Source: Clostridia bacterium
GTDB taxonomy: Bacteria; Bacillota; Clostridia; Oscillospirales; CAG-272
Length of the DNA stretch: 39,333 nucleotides
Direction: 5' to 3'
NCBI GenBank assembly: GCA_017461945.1
Contig: JAFTSB010000042.1
Location: 1 to 39,333, forward strand
How positions within the stretch are numbered: the first letter of the stretch is position 1; each line of letters starts with the position of its first letter. The notes under the pieces were generated by a model that saw only the letters and a program-made list of their open reading frames with translations, did not search any database and was not told the DNA's origin. Position numbers and translations under genes: made by a program. Shown here piece after piece: positions 30,963 through 37,885 of the stretch.

Positions 30963-32156
30963 TCACCATTCAAATTCAATGACAATGGCCTCGCTGGCCA
31001 GATCGTCTACGGGGATGCCCGTTACGTGCAAAAAAGGGAGCGCCTGACCGTTGGAAAAGTACTCGGGCAACAGGTCAATGGCAGCAGGTAGCTCCTTGCC
31101 GGTGTTCAGCAAGCGAACGCGCTTGGGCACACCGGGGAAAAACTGCAAGGCAATAGAGCTGGAGCGGATACCGTCGGGAAAATGGAAGTGCGTCTTGCCG
31201 TTTTTCTTGGTAACGATGGCCTTATTTGCCCTTAACTTATAGTTGAACTCGTCTGCTTCGTGACAGCAAAGAGCCCCCTCCATCCGCTTGTACCAGTCGC
31301 CGATGCGACGAATACGGGCGGCATAGTCCTCGGTGATCTCGCCCTCGCCATTGGGACCCACGTTCAGCAGATAACTGCTGCCCATGGCCATCATACGGTC
31401 AATGGAGGAGGTCAGGTGGCGGATCGAATAAAAATCCTCGTTCAAGCGATAGCCCCAGCTTTGCTCCCCCACCGAGTTGCAGGCCTCGGTCATACGGGTA
31501 AAGCGGTCGACATCAGCCGATTTATACTCGCGCTCCGGCGTGGAAAAATCGCCCACATCATAGCCGCGGTCATTGATGTAAATGCCGGGCTGCAGCTGGC
31601 GGATCATCTCGTTGAAGGAGGGGTCCTTGATCTTGGGGGGGATATCCCAAAAGAACGTGTAAAGGGGGCCGTAATTGGTGCAAAGCTCGCGGACCTGGTT
31701 GCGTACGTATTCCAGATAAGCAGCCACGTTTACGCCGTTTTCGGTTTTGGCCTTCCATTGATGGGTGGAGGCAGGATTGTAGCCATAAGGGTGATGCCAG
31801 TCGGGGCAGGAATAGTAGAACGAAAGCTTCATATCGTGCTTGGCGCAGGCGTCGGCCAGCATTTTCAGCACGTCCTTGCCATAGGGTGTGTTGGTGATCT
31901 TATAGTCCGAATAGGCTGTATCCCACATACAAAAGCCGTCGTGGTGCTTGGTGGTAAAGCAAATGTACTCCATGCCGGCCTCCTTGGCCAGCAGCACCCA
32001 TTTTTCGGGATCGTATTTCACGGGGTTGAAGGTGTGCATCAGGCCCTCATATTGTTCTCTCGGCCAGTTCATACGGGCAAAAACCTGATCTTGCACGCCG
32101 GTGGCACCGTACAGCCCCCAATGGATAAACATACCAAATTTATTTTCGTGTGTCAT
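30963..32156 (-). CDS. Alpha-L-fucosidase, GH29 family, cytoplasmic
   Basis: This 397-residue enzyme has the GH29 barrel motifs KFGMFIHWGLYG (6-17), TTKHHDGFCMWD (68-79), the DMKLSFYYS strand and the strand bearing the nucleophile, FFWDIPP with D171. The usual acid/base residue of GH29 is poorly conserved and is not assigned here. There is no signal peptide, so the substrate must be imported or intracellular. AAAGGAG is at proper distance before the start at 32156. First gene of the operon with the isomerase and epimerase, divergent from an AraC-type regulator that very probably controls it. Confidence 0.88.
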   Translation of the reverse strand: MTHENKFGMFIHWGLYGATGVQDQVFARMNWPREQYEGLMHTFNPVKYDPEKWVLLAKEAGMEYICFTTKHHDGFCMWDTAYSDYKITNTPYGKDVLKMLADACAKHDMKLSFYYSCPDWHHPYGYNPASTHQWKAKTENGVNVAAYLEYVRNQVRELCTNYGPLYTFFWDIPPKIKDPSFNEMIRQLQPGIYINDRGYDVGDFSTPEREYKSADVDRFTRMTEACNSVGEQSWGYRLNEDFYSIRHLTSSIDRMMAMGSSYLLNVGPNGEGEITEDYAARIRRIGDWYKRMEGALCCHEADEFNYKLRANKAIVTKKNGKTHFHFPDGIRSSSIALQFFPGVPKRVRLLNTGKELPAAIDLLPEYFSNGQALPFLHVTGIPVDDLASEAIVIEFEW

Positions 32157-32183
32157 TTTCCTGCTCCTTTTCGTGTGTTGCTA

Positions 32184-32225
32184 CACCGTTGCGGTGCTAT
32201 TTTTATTATACCGCAAGGCCCTTGC
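32184..32225. promoter_or_regulatory. Candidate operator between the fucosidase operon and araC-type gene
   Basis: GCAAGG-C-CCTTGC (32213-32225) is a perfect inverted repeat lying between the TATAAT of the minus-strand promoter (32205-32210) and the -35 of the plus-strand promoter. CACCG-TTG-CGGTG (32184-32196) lies in the fucosidase leader. Both are plausible sites for the AraC-type regulator. Confidence 0.5.
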
Positions 32226-32250
32226 ATTTGTCGTTGGATTATGTTATTAT
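32222..32250 (+). promoter_or_regulatory. Promoter of the AraC-type regulator
   Basis: TTGCAT (32222-32227), 17 bp, TATTAT (32245-32250) with TG-T before it. Confidence 0.6.
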
Positions 32251-32295
32251 ATTTTTAAAGAATTTACAATATCTTACGAAAACGGAGGTGCATTT

Positions 32296-33063
32296 ATGTT
32301 GCAATCGGCACTTTGTGGCGTGTCCACCGGCCACCGGGAGGGCTTTGTATTCCACACCGACCACGCCCCCCACTATGTTCTGCTGTGCTTTCAAACTCCT
32401 TTTTTCTGTGTGCTGAATGGTAAACGGATCGAGGGGAGGGCAGGGGATTGCCTGCTACAGCGCCCGGGCACAGAGGTGACCCACGGCCCCTTGTCTGCCA
32501 CGGAGCAGTTCATCAACGATTGGATCTATTTCGATGCCGATCCCCAGGAGCTGGCGCCCCTGGCGCTCCCCTTTGACACCTTGATTTCCTTGGGCGATGG
32601 TACAGTTTTTTCGCATCTGATCGATCGGGTGATGAAAGAGAAAATTCGGGGTGATTTGTATAGCGATCGATTGATCAGCGATTGCATCTTTCGGATGCTG
32701 GTGACCGTAAAAAGAGCAGAACGTATCGGGGAAAATGAGGATATTCCGCTGTTCACGCGCTTCAAGGAGCTGCGCGTGGGCATTCTTCGGCGCTATGGCG
32801 ATGACTGGACATTGCAGCGCATGGCTGAGGAGTCGGGCTATTCGGTCAGCCGTTTTTGCGCACTGTATACCGATTTCTTTCACATCAGTCCCATGAACGA
32901 TCTGTTGGAAAAGCGCTTGGAAATGGCCAAGCAATTTCTGGAGCTGGGAGTCTATAAGGTGGGTGACGTAGCCACGCTTTGCGGATTTTCATCTATCCAC
33001 TACTTTTCCAATTTTTTTAAAAAGCGTACGGGGTGTTCCCCGGCCGATTATAAGCCGCGATAA
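32296..33063 (+). CDS. AraC-family transcriptional regulator
   Basis: This 255-residue protein has an N-terminal cupin-like sensing part (HAPHYVLLCFQTPFFCVLNG, GDCLLQRPGTEVTHGP) and a C-terminal pair of helix-turn-helix motifs (about 158-255), with TLQRMAEESGYSVSRFCALY and VGDVATLCGFSSIHYFSNFF, ending in FKKRTGCSPADYKPR, the typical AraC finish. ATG 32296 has GGAGGTG upstream; upstream in-frame codons cross the promoter. It is divergent from the fucosidase operon and most likely activates it on sensing a sugar. Confidence 0.9.
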   Translation: MLQSALCGVSTGHREGFVFHTDHAPHYVLLCFQTPFFCVLNGKRIEGRAGDCLLQRPGTEVTHGPLSATEQFINDWIYFDADPQELAPLALPFDTLISLGDGTVFSHLIDRVMKEKIRGDLYSDRLISDCIFRMLVTVKRAERIGENEDIPLFTRFKELRVGILRRYGDDWTLQRMAEESGYSVSRFCALYTDFFHISPMNDLLEKRLEMAKQFLELGVYKVGDVATLCGFSSIHYFSNFFKKRTGCSPADYKPR

Positions 33064-33140
33064 AGCCGGCACACAGTACAAAAGGGCAGAAGGCCTTGCG
33101 CATTTTTCCTCTTGCATTTTCTGACTGCTTTTTCGTCCGA

Positions 33141-33499
33141 GGTTTGAAAACAGGGAGACTCGGGGCGCTCGTCACTTTCAACCGATGGCGGTTGAAAGGC
33201 TAAGTTTTACTGCGCAAAACTTGCCCCATGCCACCGCGTAGCGGTTGCAATGGTTTTTTTGCACCCCTTGTTCTCGCCATAAAGAAAGCCCCAAGGCGAT
33301 TGGCCTCGGGGCTTTGATGGTCAGGGGTTTGAAAACAGGGAGACTCGGGGCGCTCGTCACTTTCAACCGATGGCGGTTGAAAGGCTAAGTTTTGCTGCGC
33401 AAAACTTGCCCCATGCCACCGCGTAGCGGTTGCAATGGGTTTTCGCACCCCTTGTTCTCGCCATAAAGAAAGCCCCAAGGCGATTGGCCTCGGGGCTTT
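33141..33499. repeat. Two 175-bp direct repeats downstream of the tRNA pair
   Basis: Copies at 33141-33315 and 33326-33499 are nearly identical (one base substitution, a small length change, and loss of part of the right terminator arm in copy 1). They are separated by 10 bp. Each carries CTTTCAACCG-ATGG-CGGTTGAAAG, AAGTTTT...AAAACTT and a GCCCC/GGGGC terminator-like stem. No gene is seen from 33064 to 33504; open frames through the repeats are repeat-derived. Tandem duplication downstream of a tRNA terminator fits a repeat-driven duplication or an integration-site scar. Confidence 0.75.
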
Positions 33500-33507
33500 C
33501 TTTATGG
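33461..33507 (-). terminator. Terminator of the tRNA transcript
   Basis: On the minus strand CCATAAAGAAAGCCCC pairs perfectly with GGGGCTTTCTTTATGG. The stem begins inside the encoded CCA end of the tRNA-Val gene, and T-runs lie within the right arm. Confidence 0.75.
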
Positions 33508-33581
33508 TGGAGACGAGGGGGCTCGAACCCATGACCTCACGGATGTGAACCGTGCGCTCTGACCAACTGAGCTACGCCTCC
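33505..33581 (-). tRNA. tRNA-Val(CAC)
   Basis: A 77-nt cloverleaf on the minus strand. GGAGGCG pairs with CGTCTCC (one G-T pair) in the acceptor stem, AGCTCAGTTGGTCAGAGC forms the D arm, CACGG-TTCACAT-CCGTG the anticodon arm (anticodon CAC) and GGGTTCGAGCCCC-like the T arm. The CCA end is encoded. Confidence 0.92.
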
Positions 33582-33582
33582 A

Positions 33583-33658
33583 TGGTCGGAATGACAGGAT
33601 TTGAACCTGCGACATCCTGGTCCCAAACCAGGCGCGCTACCAACTGCGCTACATCCCG
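33583..33658 (-). tRNA. tRNA-Pro(TGG)
   Basis: A 76-nt cloverleaf on the minus strand, starting CGGGATGTAGCGCAG with the CGGG start typical of proline tRNAs. The anticodon arm is CCTGG-TTTGGGA-CCAGG (anticodon TGG), the T arm GCAGGTTCAAATCCTGT, and CCA is encoded. It lies one base upstream of tRNA-Val and is co-transcribed with it. A ProX-type prolyl-tRNA editing gene is found 0.8 kb away. Confidence 0.95.
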
Positions 33659-33750
33659 ATCTGCTACAGGAAGTCTCCTGTTACCGCTCTATTATAGCAA
33701 AACTGTCGGAGCTTGTCAAGCCCATTTTTCAAACTTTTCGGCAAAAAGAT

Positions 33751-33779
33751 TTGACACGTTTCGCCCCATGTGCTATACT
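33751..33779 (+). promoter_or_regulatory. Promoter of the endonuclease III operon
   Basis: TTGACA (33751-33756), 17 bp, TATACT (33774-33779) with TG-C before it. Confidence 0.8.
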
Positions 33780-33810
33780 GTTATCAATATGCGAAAGCGA
33801 GGTGATTTTC

Positions 33811-34473
33811 ATGACCAAAGCGGAAAAGAAAAAACGCATGGCGGCCATTGTCGAAGCCCTGAAGCAGGTCTATCCCGTTCCGGTCTGCGCGTTGGAATCC
33901 GGCGGTGATCCGTGGCGGCTGCTGGTGATGGGGCGACTGTCTGCCCAATGCACCGATGCCAGAGTGAATATCGTGTGCCGTGAGCTATTTTCCAAATATC
34001 CCGATGCGGCATCTATGGCTGCGGCCGAGTTGGCCGATGTAGAGGCCATTGTGCGCCCCTGTGGCCTATATCATACCAAGGCGCAAAATATCATCGATGC
34101 TTCCCGCATGCTTTTAACCGAGTTCAACGGGCAAATGCCCCACGATATGGAGGAGCTGCTGCGTTTTCCCGGTGTGGGTCGCAAGATCGCCAATCTGCTG
34201 CGCGGCGATCTGTTTGGCCTGCCGGCAATTGTGGCCGATACCCATTGTATCCGTCTTTGTGGACGCTTTGGTATGTACCCCGTGGAGCAAAAAGACCCCA
34301 CACGTGTTGAAAAAATACTGACAGAACTGGTGGACCCTGCCGAGCAAAGTGACCTTTGTCACCGTCTTGTAATGTTTGGCCGTGACACCTGCACCGCACG
34401 CGCCCCTAAGTGCGAGGAATGCCCGTTATACCCATTGTGCGACATGGGCGGCGAAAAAAAGGAGCGAAAATGA
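33811..34473 (+). CDS. nth: Endonuclease III (DNA glycosylase / AP lyase)
   Basis: This 220-residue base-excision repair enzyme removes oxidised pyrimidines. It has LSAQCTDARVN (usual LSAQTTD), the helix-hairpin-helix FPGVGRKIANLL with catalytic K125, D142 in VADTHCIRLC, and a C-terminal 4Fe-4S site with C-x6-C-x2-C-x5-C spacing (CTARAPKCEECPLYPLC). ATG 33811 follows GAGGTGA; upstream in-frame codons lie across the promoter and tRNA genes. The ProX-type gene overlaps its stop by four bases (ATGA). Confidence 0.95.
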   Translation: MTKAEKKKRMAAIVEALKQVYPVPVCALESGGDPWRLLVMGRLSAQCTDARVNIVCRELFSKYPDAASMAAAELADVEAIVRPCGLYHTKAQNIIDASRMLLTEFNGQMPHDMEELLRFPGVGRKIANLLRGDLFGLPAIVADTHCIRLCGRFGMYPVEQKDPTRVEKILTELVDPAEQSDLCHRLVMFGRDTCTARAPKCEECPLYPLCDMGGEKKERK

Positions 34474-35036
34474 ATCCTATGGCATTGGAACACGGCCGCC
34501 CGGCCGATCTGCGCGCACCGCGCGAAATGGTGGCCTATGATACGCTGGATCGCCTGCATATCTCCTACCGTCGCGTGGATCACGCCCCTGCTGATACCAT
34601 GGAGGCTTGCGCCGCTGTGGATGAAATTTTAGGGGGACGTATGTGTAAAAATCTGTTTTTGTGCAATCGGCAATGTACCGATTTTTACCTTCTTTTGATG
34701 CCGGGAGATAAGCCATTTCGCACTAAGGAGCTCTCCGCACAACTGAATGTTTCTCGCCTTTCCTTTGGCTCATCGGAACACATGGAGTCTCTGCTGGGTC
34801 TATCTCCCGGCTCGGTCAGCGTGTTGGGGCTGATCAACGATACCGCTCACCGTGTGCGGCTATTGATCGACAAGGATCTGCTGACGTTCCCGGAAATCGG
34901 TTGCCATCCGTTGGTCAACACCTCCAGCGTTGCATTTTCTATAGAGGATCTGCTGCATACGCTGCTACCAAGCATTGGCCATTCCCCCACCGTGGTGGAG
35001 CTCTCTCACGGCGAAAATGAAGCAAACGCCCGGTAG
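34470..35036 (+). CDS. ProX/YbaK-type aminoacyl-tRNA deacylase
   Basis: This 188-residue protein of the YbaK/ProX editing superfamily carries MCKNLFLCNRQCTDFYLLLM and DKPFRTKELSAQL, SRLSFGSSEHMESLLGLSPGSVSVLGLIND and a tail HPLVNTSSVAFSIEDLL, all typical of ProX-like proteins that hydrolyse mischarged Ala-tRNA(Pro) or relatives. The start at 34470 has AAGGAG and overlaps the nth stop (ATGA). It is coupled to a DNA repair gene and is only 0.8 kb from a tRNA-Pro gene, which may be coincidence. Confidence 0.88.
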   Translation: MNPMALEHGRPADLRAPREMVAYDTLDRLHISYRRVDHAPADTMEACAAVDEILGGRMCKNLFLCNRQCTDFYLLLMPGDKPFRTKELSAQLNVSRLSFGSSEHMESLLGLSPGSVSVLGLINDTAHRVRLLIDKDLLTFPEIGCHPLVNTSSVAFSIEDLLHTLLPSIGHSPTVVELSHGENEANAR

Positions 35037-35066
35037 CGAAAACGCGCTCCCGGGCGCTATTTTTTT
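35024..35066 (+). terminator. Terminator of the nth/proX operon
   Basis: CGCCCGG and CCGGGCG pair with a large inner loop; the right arm leads into T7. The stop codon of the ProX gene lies inside the structure. Confidence 0.75.
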
Positions 35067-35454
35067 GTTACGTAGCGGAAATTTTATGAAAATGCGGCAA
35101 AAATGCCCCCCAAAAAAACGCCGGATCGAGAGAAAATAAAAAAATGTTGATTTTGTGAGTTTTCACAAATATAGTGCTGTCGAAATGAAATGCATTTTTT
35201 TAAAAAATCTACATTTTGTGGCGAAAACCCCACAAAAAGCACTATTTTTAGTGCACGGCAGATAAGCGTCGGAAAACCTTTGGGCAAAATGCACAAACAA
35301 ATATAAAAAAATTGTGGAATAAAAAGGAACGCGTTTTTGAAAAAGTGTTGACAACCGAAAAAAAGAATGTTAAAATAATTTAACATATATAAATATAACG
35401 CCCACGCGTAGGCACGGCATAGTATAATCACGAAAACGAAAGGAGGCAGCAAGC
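35067..35454 (+). promoter_or_regulatory. Long AT-rich control region upstream of the fibre locus
   Basis: No gene is supported between 35037 and 35454. A -35 TTGACA (35348-35353) and TAAAAT (35371-35376) with 17-bp spacing give the likely promoter. Upstream are inverted repeats TTTGTGA-GTTT-TCACAAA (35152-35169), TTTTGTGG...CCACAAAA (35214-35237) and GCACTA-TTTT-TAGTGC (35239-35254), which share a TTTGTG/CACAAA core and could be regulator sites. A further TATAAT at 35423 lacks a -35. Confidence 0.6.
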
Positions 35455-35979
35455 ATGAAGCCGAGAATAATGGTTATTGCCTTGGTAGTTCTGATTACCA
35501 GCGCCCTTGTGGCTGGCGGTATTCTGAACTATACCGAGGATGCCAAAAAAAATATAGAATCCTACATTCGCATCGACACTCACGGCTATGGCGCCGGCAC
35601 GGTTGAGGTTCATGAGCTGCGCCTTGTTCCCGGAGAGGTAAAGGAGCAGACGGTTCTGCTGGCTTGCCCTGTGGAGAACATGTACGATATCGTCATTTCT
35701 TATGAGGAGCTTTCGGAAAGTACCATTAAGCATTTCACTAACGTTGAATTTGAATTTGGCGGCGAGGTGCTTTGCACCGCCTCTCTTGCAGAGCTGTTGG
35801 CAGGCAAGACCGTCACCTTTTCCACACAGCTTTTAGCGGAAAGCAATCAAGAGCTTTTGGTGAGATACTCCATGCCCCACAACACCGGCAATGCTGCCAA
35901 GGGGGCTACAGCCGATTTCAATCTTTGCATCGCCATCACCAGTGAGCTGGCCGGCGAAGGCGTTGATTACGGCACCTGA
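35455..35979 (+). CDS. Secreted or membrane-anchored protein at the head of the fibre locus
   Basis: This 174-residue protein has an N-terminal hydrophobic segment (about residues 5-24, RIMVIALVVLITSALVAGGI) that could be a signal peptide or anchor, followed by a beta-rich extracytoplasmic region. It resembles the TasA/camelysin-type proteins in being a small exported protein with NYTEDAKKNIE directly after the segment, but no precise family is recognised. AAAGGAGG lies 7 nt before the start. It is the first gene after the long AT-rich control region and is followed 63 nt later by the membrane-anchored 36043 protein. Confidence 0.65.
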   Translation: MKPRIMVIALVVLITSALVAGGILNYTEDAKKNIESYIRIDTHGYGAGTVEVHELRLVPGEVKEQTVLLACPVENMYDIVISYEELSESTIKHFTNVEFEFGGEVLCTASLAELLAGKTVTFSTQLLAESNQELLVRYSMPHNTGNAAKGATADFNLCIAITSELAGEGVDYGT

Positions 35980-36042
35980 TACCGATTTGAAAGAGTGGTA
36001 GACCGCTCCGGAAAATAAAAACCTACAAAGGAGACAGAAACA

Positions 36043-36882
36043 ATGAACGTATGGCTCGTAATTTTTGTGGTAGTAGTTGTTGCCTTCTGCTTGTTCTGCA
36101 TGGCGATCGCCATGATGGATATGCTGGGCGATTTCCTGCATCGCCGCAGAAAGCGCGAACGTGACGAGTACGAGGCCGAGCTTGCCAAGAAGGATCAGCA
36201 GCTTGCCGCTCTCGCAGCCGCTCCCGCTCCCGCCCCTGTTGTCGAGCAGCCTGCTCCCGCACCTGCACCCGAACCTACCCCCGCACCTGCTCCCGAACCT
36301 GAACCCGAACCCGAACCCGAAGTGGTTGAGGAGCCTGTTCAGGAGGAGATCCCCGAGGAGGCCGTAGCTGCCCCCGCCGAGGAGCCCGCTGAGGAGCCCA
36401 CCGAAGAAGCCGAAGCTGAAGAAGAGGACGAAGGCGCCGTAACCTTTGTTGCCAGCAAGAGCGAAACTCTCGAAGAGAAGTATCTCGCCCTATCCGCTGA
36501 CGAAAAGCGTTACTACGATGAGATCCTGTTCCACGCTGCAGGCAAGGAGAATGCAAGACGCTTCCGTAACGTGCGTTACGAGGACGTTAAGATCGGCCAG
36601 ACCCGTCTGGTTCGTATGCGCATCAAGCGCGGCGTGATCACTTGCGAATTCACCCTTTACAACACCAACTTCAAGAACTACATCAATGAGAACAAGCTCA
36701 GTGTTAAGCAGGCGCCCACTGTGCTGAAGATCACGGATGAGGCTGCTGTTCGTGCCGCTATCGACAGTATCGATATCGTTGTGAACAACATTGCCGAGGA
36801 GAAGGAGTACAAGAAGCAGCTGGCCCGTGAAAAGAGAAAGGCTGCCCGTCTTGCCGCTCAAGAGGCTGAAAAGGCTGAATAA
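36043..36882 (+). CDS. Membrane-anchored protein with Pro/Ala/Glu-rich linker
   Basis: This 279-residue protein has one N-terminal transmembrane segment (about 3-25), a charged helix, and a low-complexity Pro-Ala-Glu stretch (about 58-130, with APEPTPAPAPEPEPEPEP-like repeats). A C-terminal domain follows (about 145-279), containing LEEKYLALSADEKRYYDEIL, RRFRNVRYEDVKIGQTRLVR and a terminal Lys/Glu-rich helix. By the positive-inside rule the C-terminal region is probably cytoplasmic. Sequence composition differs from the rest of the window. Function unknown. AAAGGAG precedes the start. It lies between two exported-protein genes, so it may serve the fibre locus. Confidence 0.7.
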   Translation: MNVWLVIFVVVVVAFCLFCMAIAMMDMLGDFLHRRRKRERDEYEAELAKKDQQLAALAAAPAPAPVVEQPAPAPAPEPTPAPAPEPEPEPEPEVVEEPVQEEIPEEAVAAPAEEPAEEPTEEAEAEEEDEGAVTFVASKSETLEEKYLALSADEKRYYDEILFHAAGKENARRFRNVRYEDVKIGQTRLVRMRIKRGVITCEFTLYNTNFKNYINENKLSVKQAPTVLKITDEAAVRAAIDSIDIVVNNIAEEKEYKKQLAREKRKAARLAAQEAEKAE

Positions 36883-37002
36883 TTCCCTTCCTATTTAATT
36901 ACGCGCGACCCCCTTATTCTTACATTTGGTTTTACTCGCATTCTGCAAAACCCCTGTTGCGAATAAAATATAATGAAACGATTATTGAAAGGAGGAAAAA
37001 AC

Positions 37003-37791
37003 ATGAAGGCAAAGAAAGGTTTGTTCATGGCGTGTGTATGCATCGTTCTGGCACTTGTGCTGATGGCCGGCGCTACTTACGCTCTGTTCACCGACGAAGT
37101 CAAGCTCACTAACCATTTGGTAGCAGGTGATCTGGAGATTTCGTTGGAGCGTACCTCTCTCACCGCAACTTACCTCACTAACACCGGCAGACTGGCAAAG
37201 ACCACCGACATCAATCGCATAGATTATACGGATGATCTGAACGATGATGTGAATATGTTTGGCCTTGACGGTTCCGACATCGTTATGGCTCCCGGTTGTG
37301 CCAGAAACGCAAAGATGTTCATCAGTAACGGTGCCAATGTTGCATTCGGTTATTATCTGGTATTCACCTTCGATGCTAACACCGTCAATGAGAATCTGCT
37401 CAAGCAGCTCTATTTGACCGTGAAGACCAGCAACGATGATATTACTTATACCGATGTGTACTATGGCTATCTGTTGGCTGACGATTACGCTATTAACACC
37501 AATGGCGAAACCGTTACCATCACCGTTAAGGATGCCACTAAGCTTGGCGGCTATCTGAGCGAAGTTGAGGTTGAGGGCAGTCAGTATTTCACTGTTGAGG
37601 TGAAGTTCGACAACCTCGATGCCGAAACCAATAACAAGGCACAGTCCGATAACGCTCATAACGTTTATCAGACCGTAACCTTTGATATGGTTGTTATGGC
37701 AGAGCAGCTGATGGAAGTGATTGACGAAACCGCTAACAATCCTGTTGCTCCCGAGGCTGCAGTACCCGCAGGCGCAGTAACCAACCCCTAA
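37003..37791 (+). CDS. TasA/camelysin-like protein with SipW-type signal peptide
   Basis: This 262-residue protein has a long hydrophobic signal (about residues 6-27) ending AGATYALFTDE, the typical SipW-cleaved pattern (A-x-A followed by F-T-D) of TasA/CalY family proteins, with probable cleavage after ATYA. A beta-rich mature part follows (VAGDLEISLERTSL, APGCARNAKMFISNGANVAF), consistent with a fibre or matrix subunit. AAAGGAGG precedes the start at 37003; an earlier in-frame ATG at 36973 overlaps the -10-like TATAAT. A GC-rich stem-loop is downstream, and the peptidase gene is 94 nt later. Biofilm or surface fibre formation is family knowledge, not shown here. Confidence 0.85.
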   Translation: MKAKKGLFMACVCIVLALVLMAGATYALFTDEVKLTNHLVAGDLEISLERTSLTATYLTNTGRLAKTTDINRIDYTDDLNDDVNMFGLDGSDIVMAPGCARNAKMFISNGANVAFGYYLVFTFDANTVNENLLKQLYLTVKTSNDDITYTDVYYGYLLADDYAINTNGETVTITVKDATKLGGYLSEVEVEGSQYFTVEVKFDNLDAETNNKAQSDNAHNVYQTVTFDMVVMAEQLMEVIDETANNPVAPEAAVPAGAVTNP

Positions 37792-37799
37792 TTTCAAAC

Positions 37800-37832
37800 G
37801 TGCGCGGCACCCCTCAACGGGTGTCCGCGCAC
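37800..37832 (+). other. GC-rich stem-loop between the TasA-like and SipW-type genes
   Basis: GTGCGCGG...CCGCGCAC with inner ACCC/GGGT and small mismatches. The T-run is missing on the plus strand (A6 follows), so it is not a normal terminator. It may act as an mRNA processing or attenuation element giving different levels of subunit and peptidase (inference). Confidence 0.6.
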
Positions 37833-37885
37833 AAAAAATCTGTTCTCCCCCCGCGAATGGAAAAAACGAGTAGGAGCATGTACGT

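Noticed and set aside
33200-33532. Open frames across the 175-bp direct repeats
   Set aside because: They are explained by the repeated sequence, have no ribosome binding site and run into the tRNA-Val gene.
35084-35452. Minus-strand open frame of 122 codons in the AT-rich control region
   Set aside because: Composed mainly of F, L, I and C from AT-rich sequence, with no homology signature and overlapping inverted repeats and the promoter.
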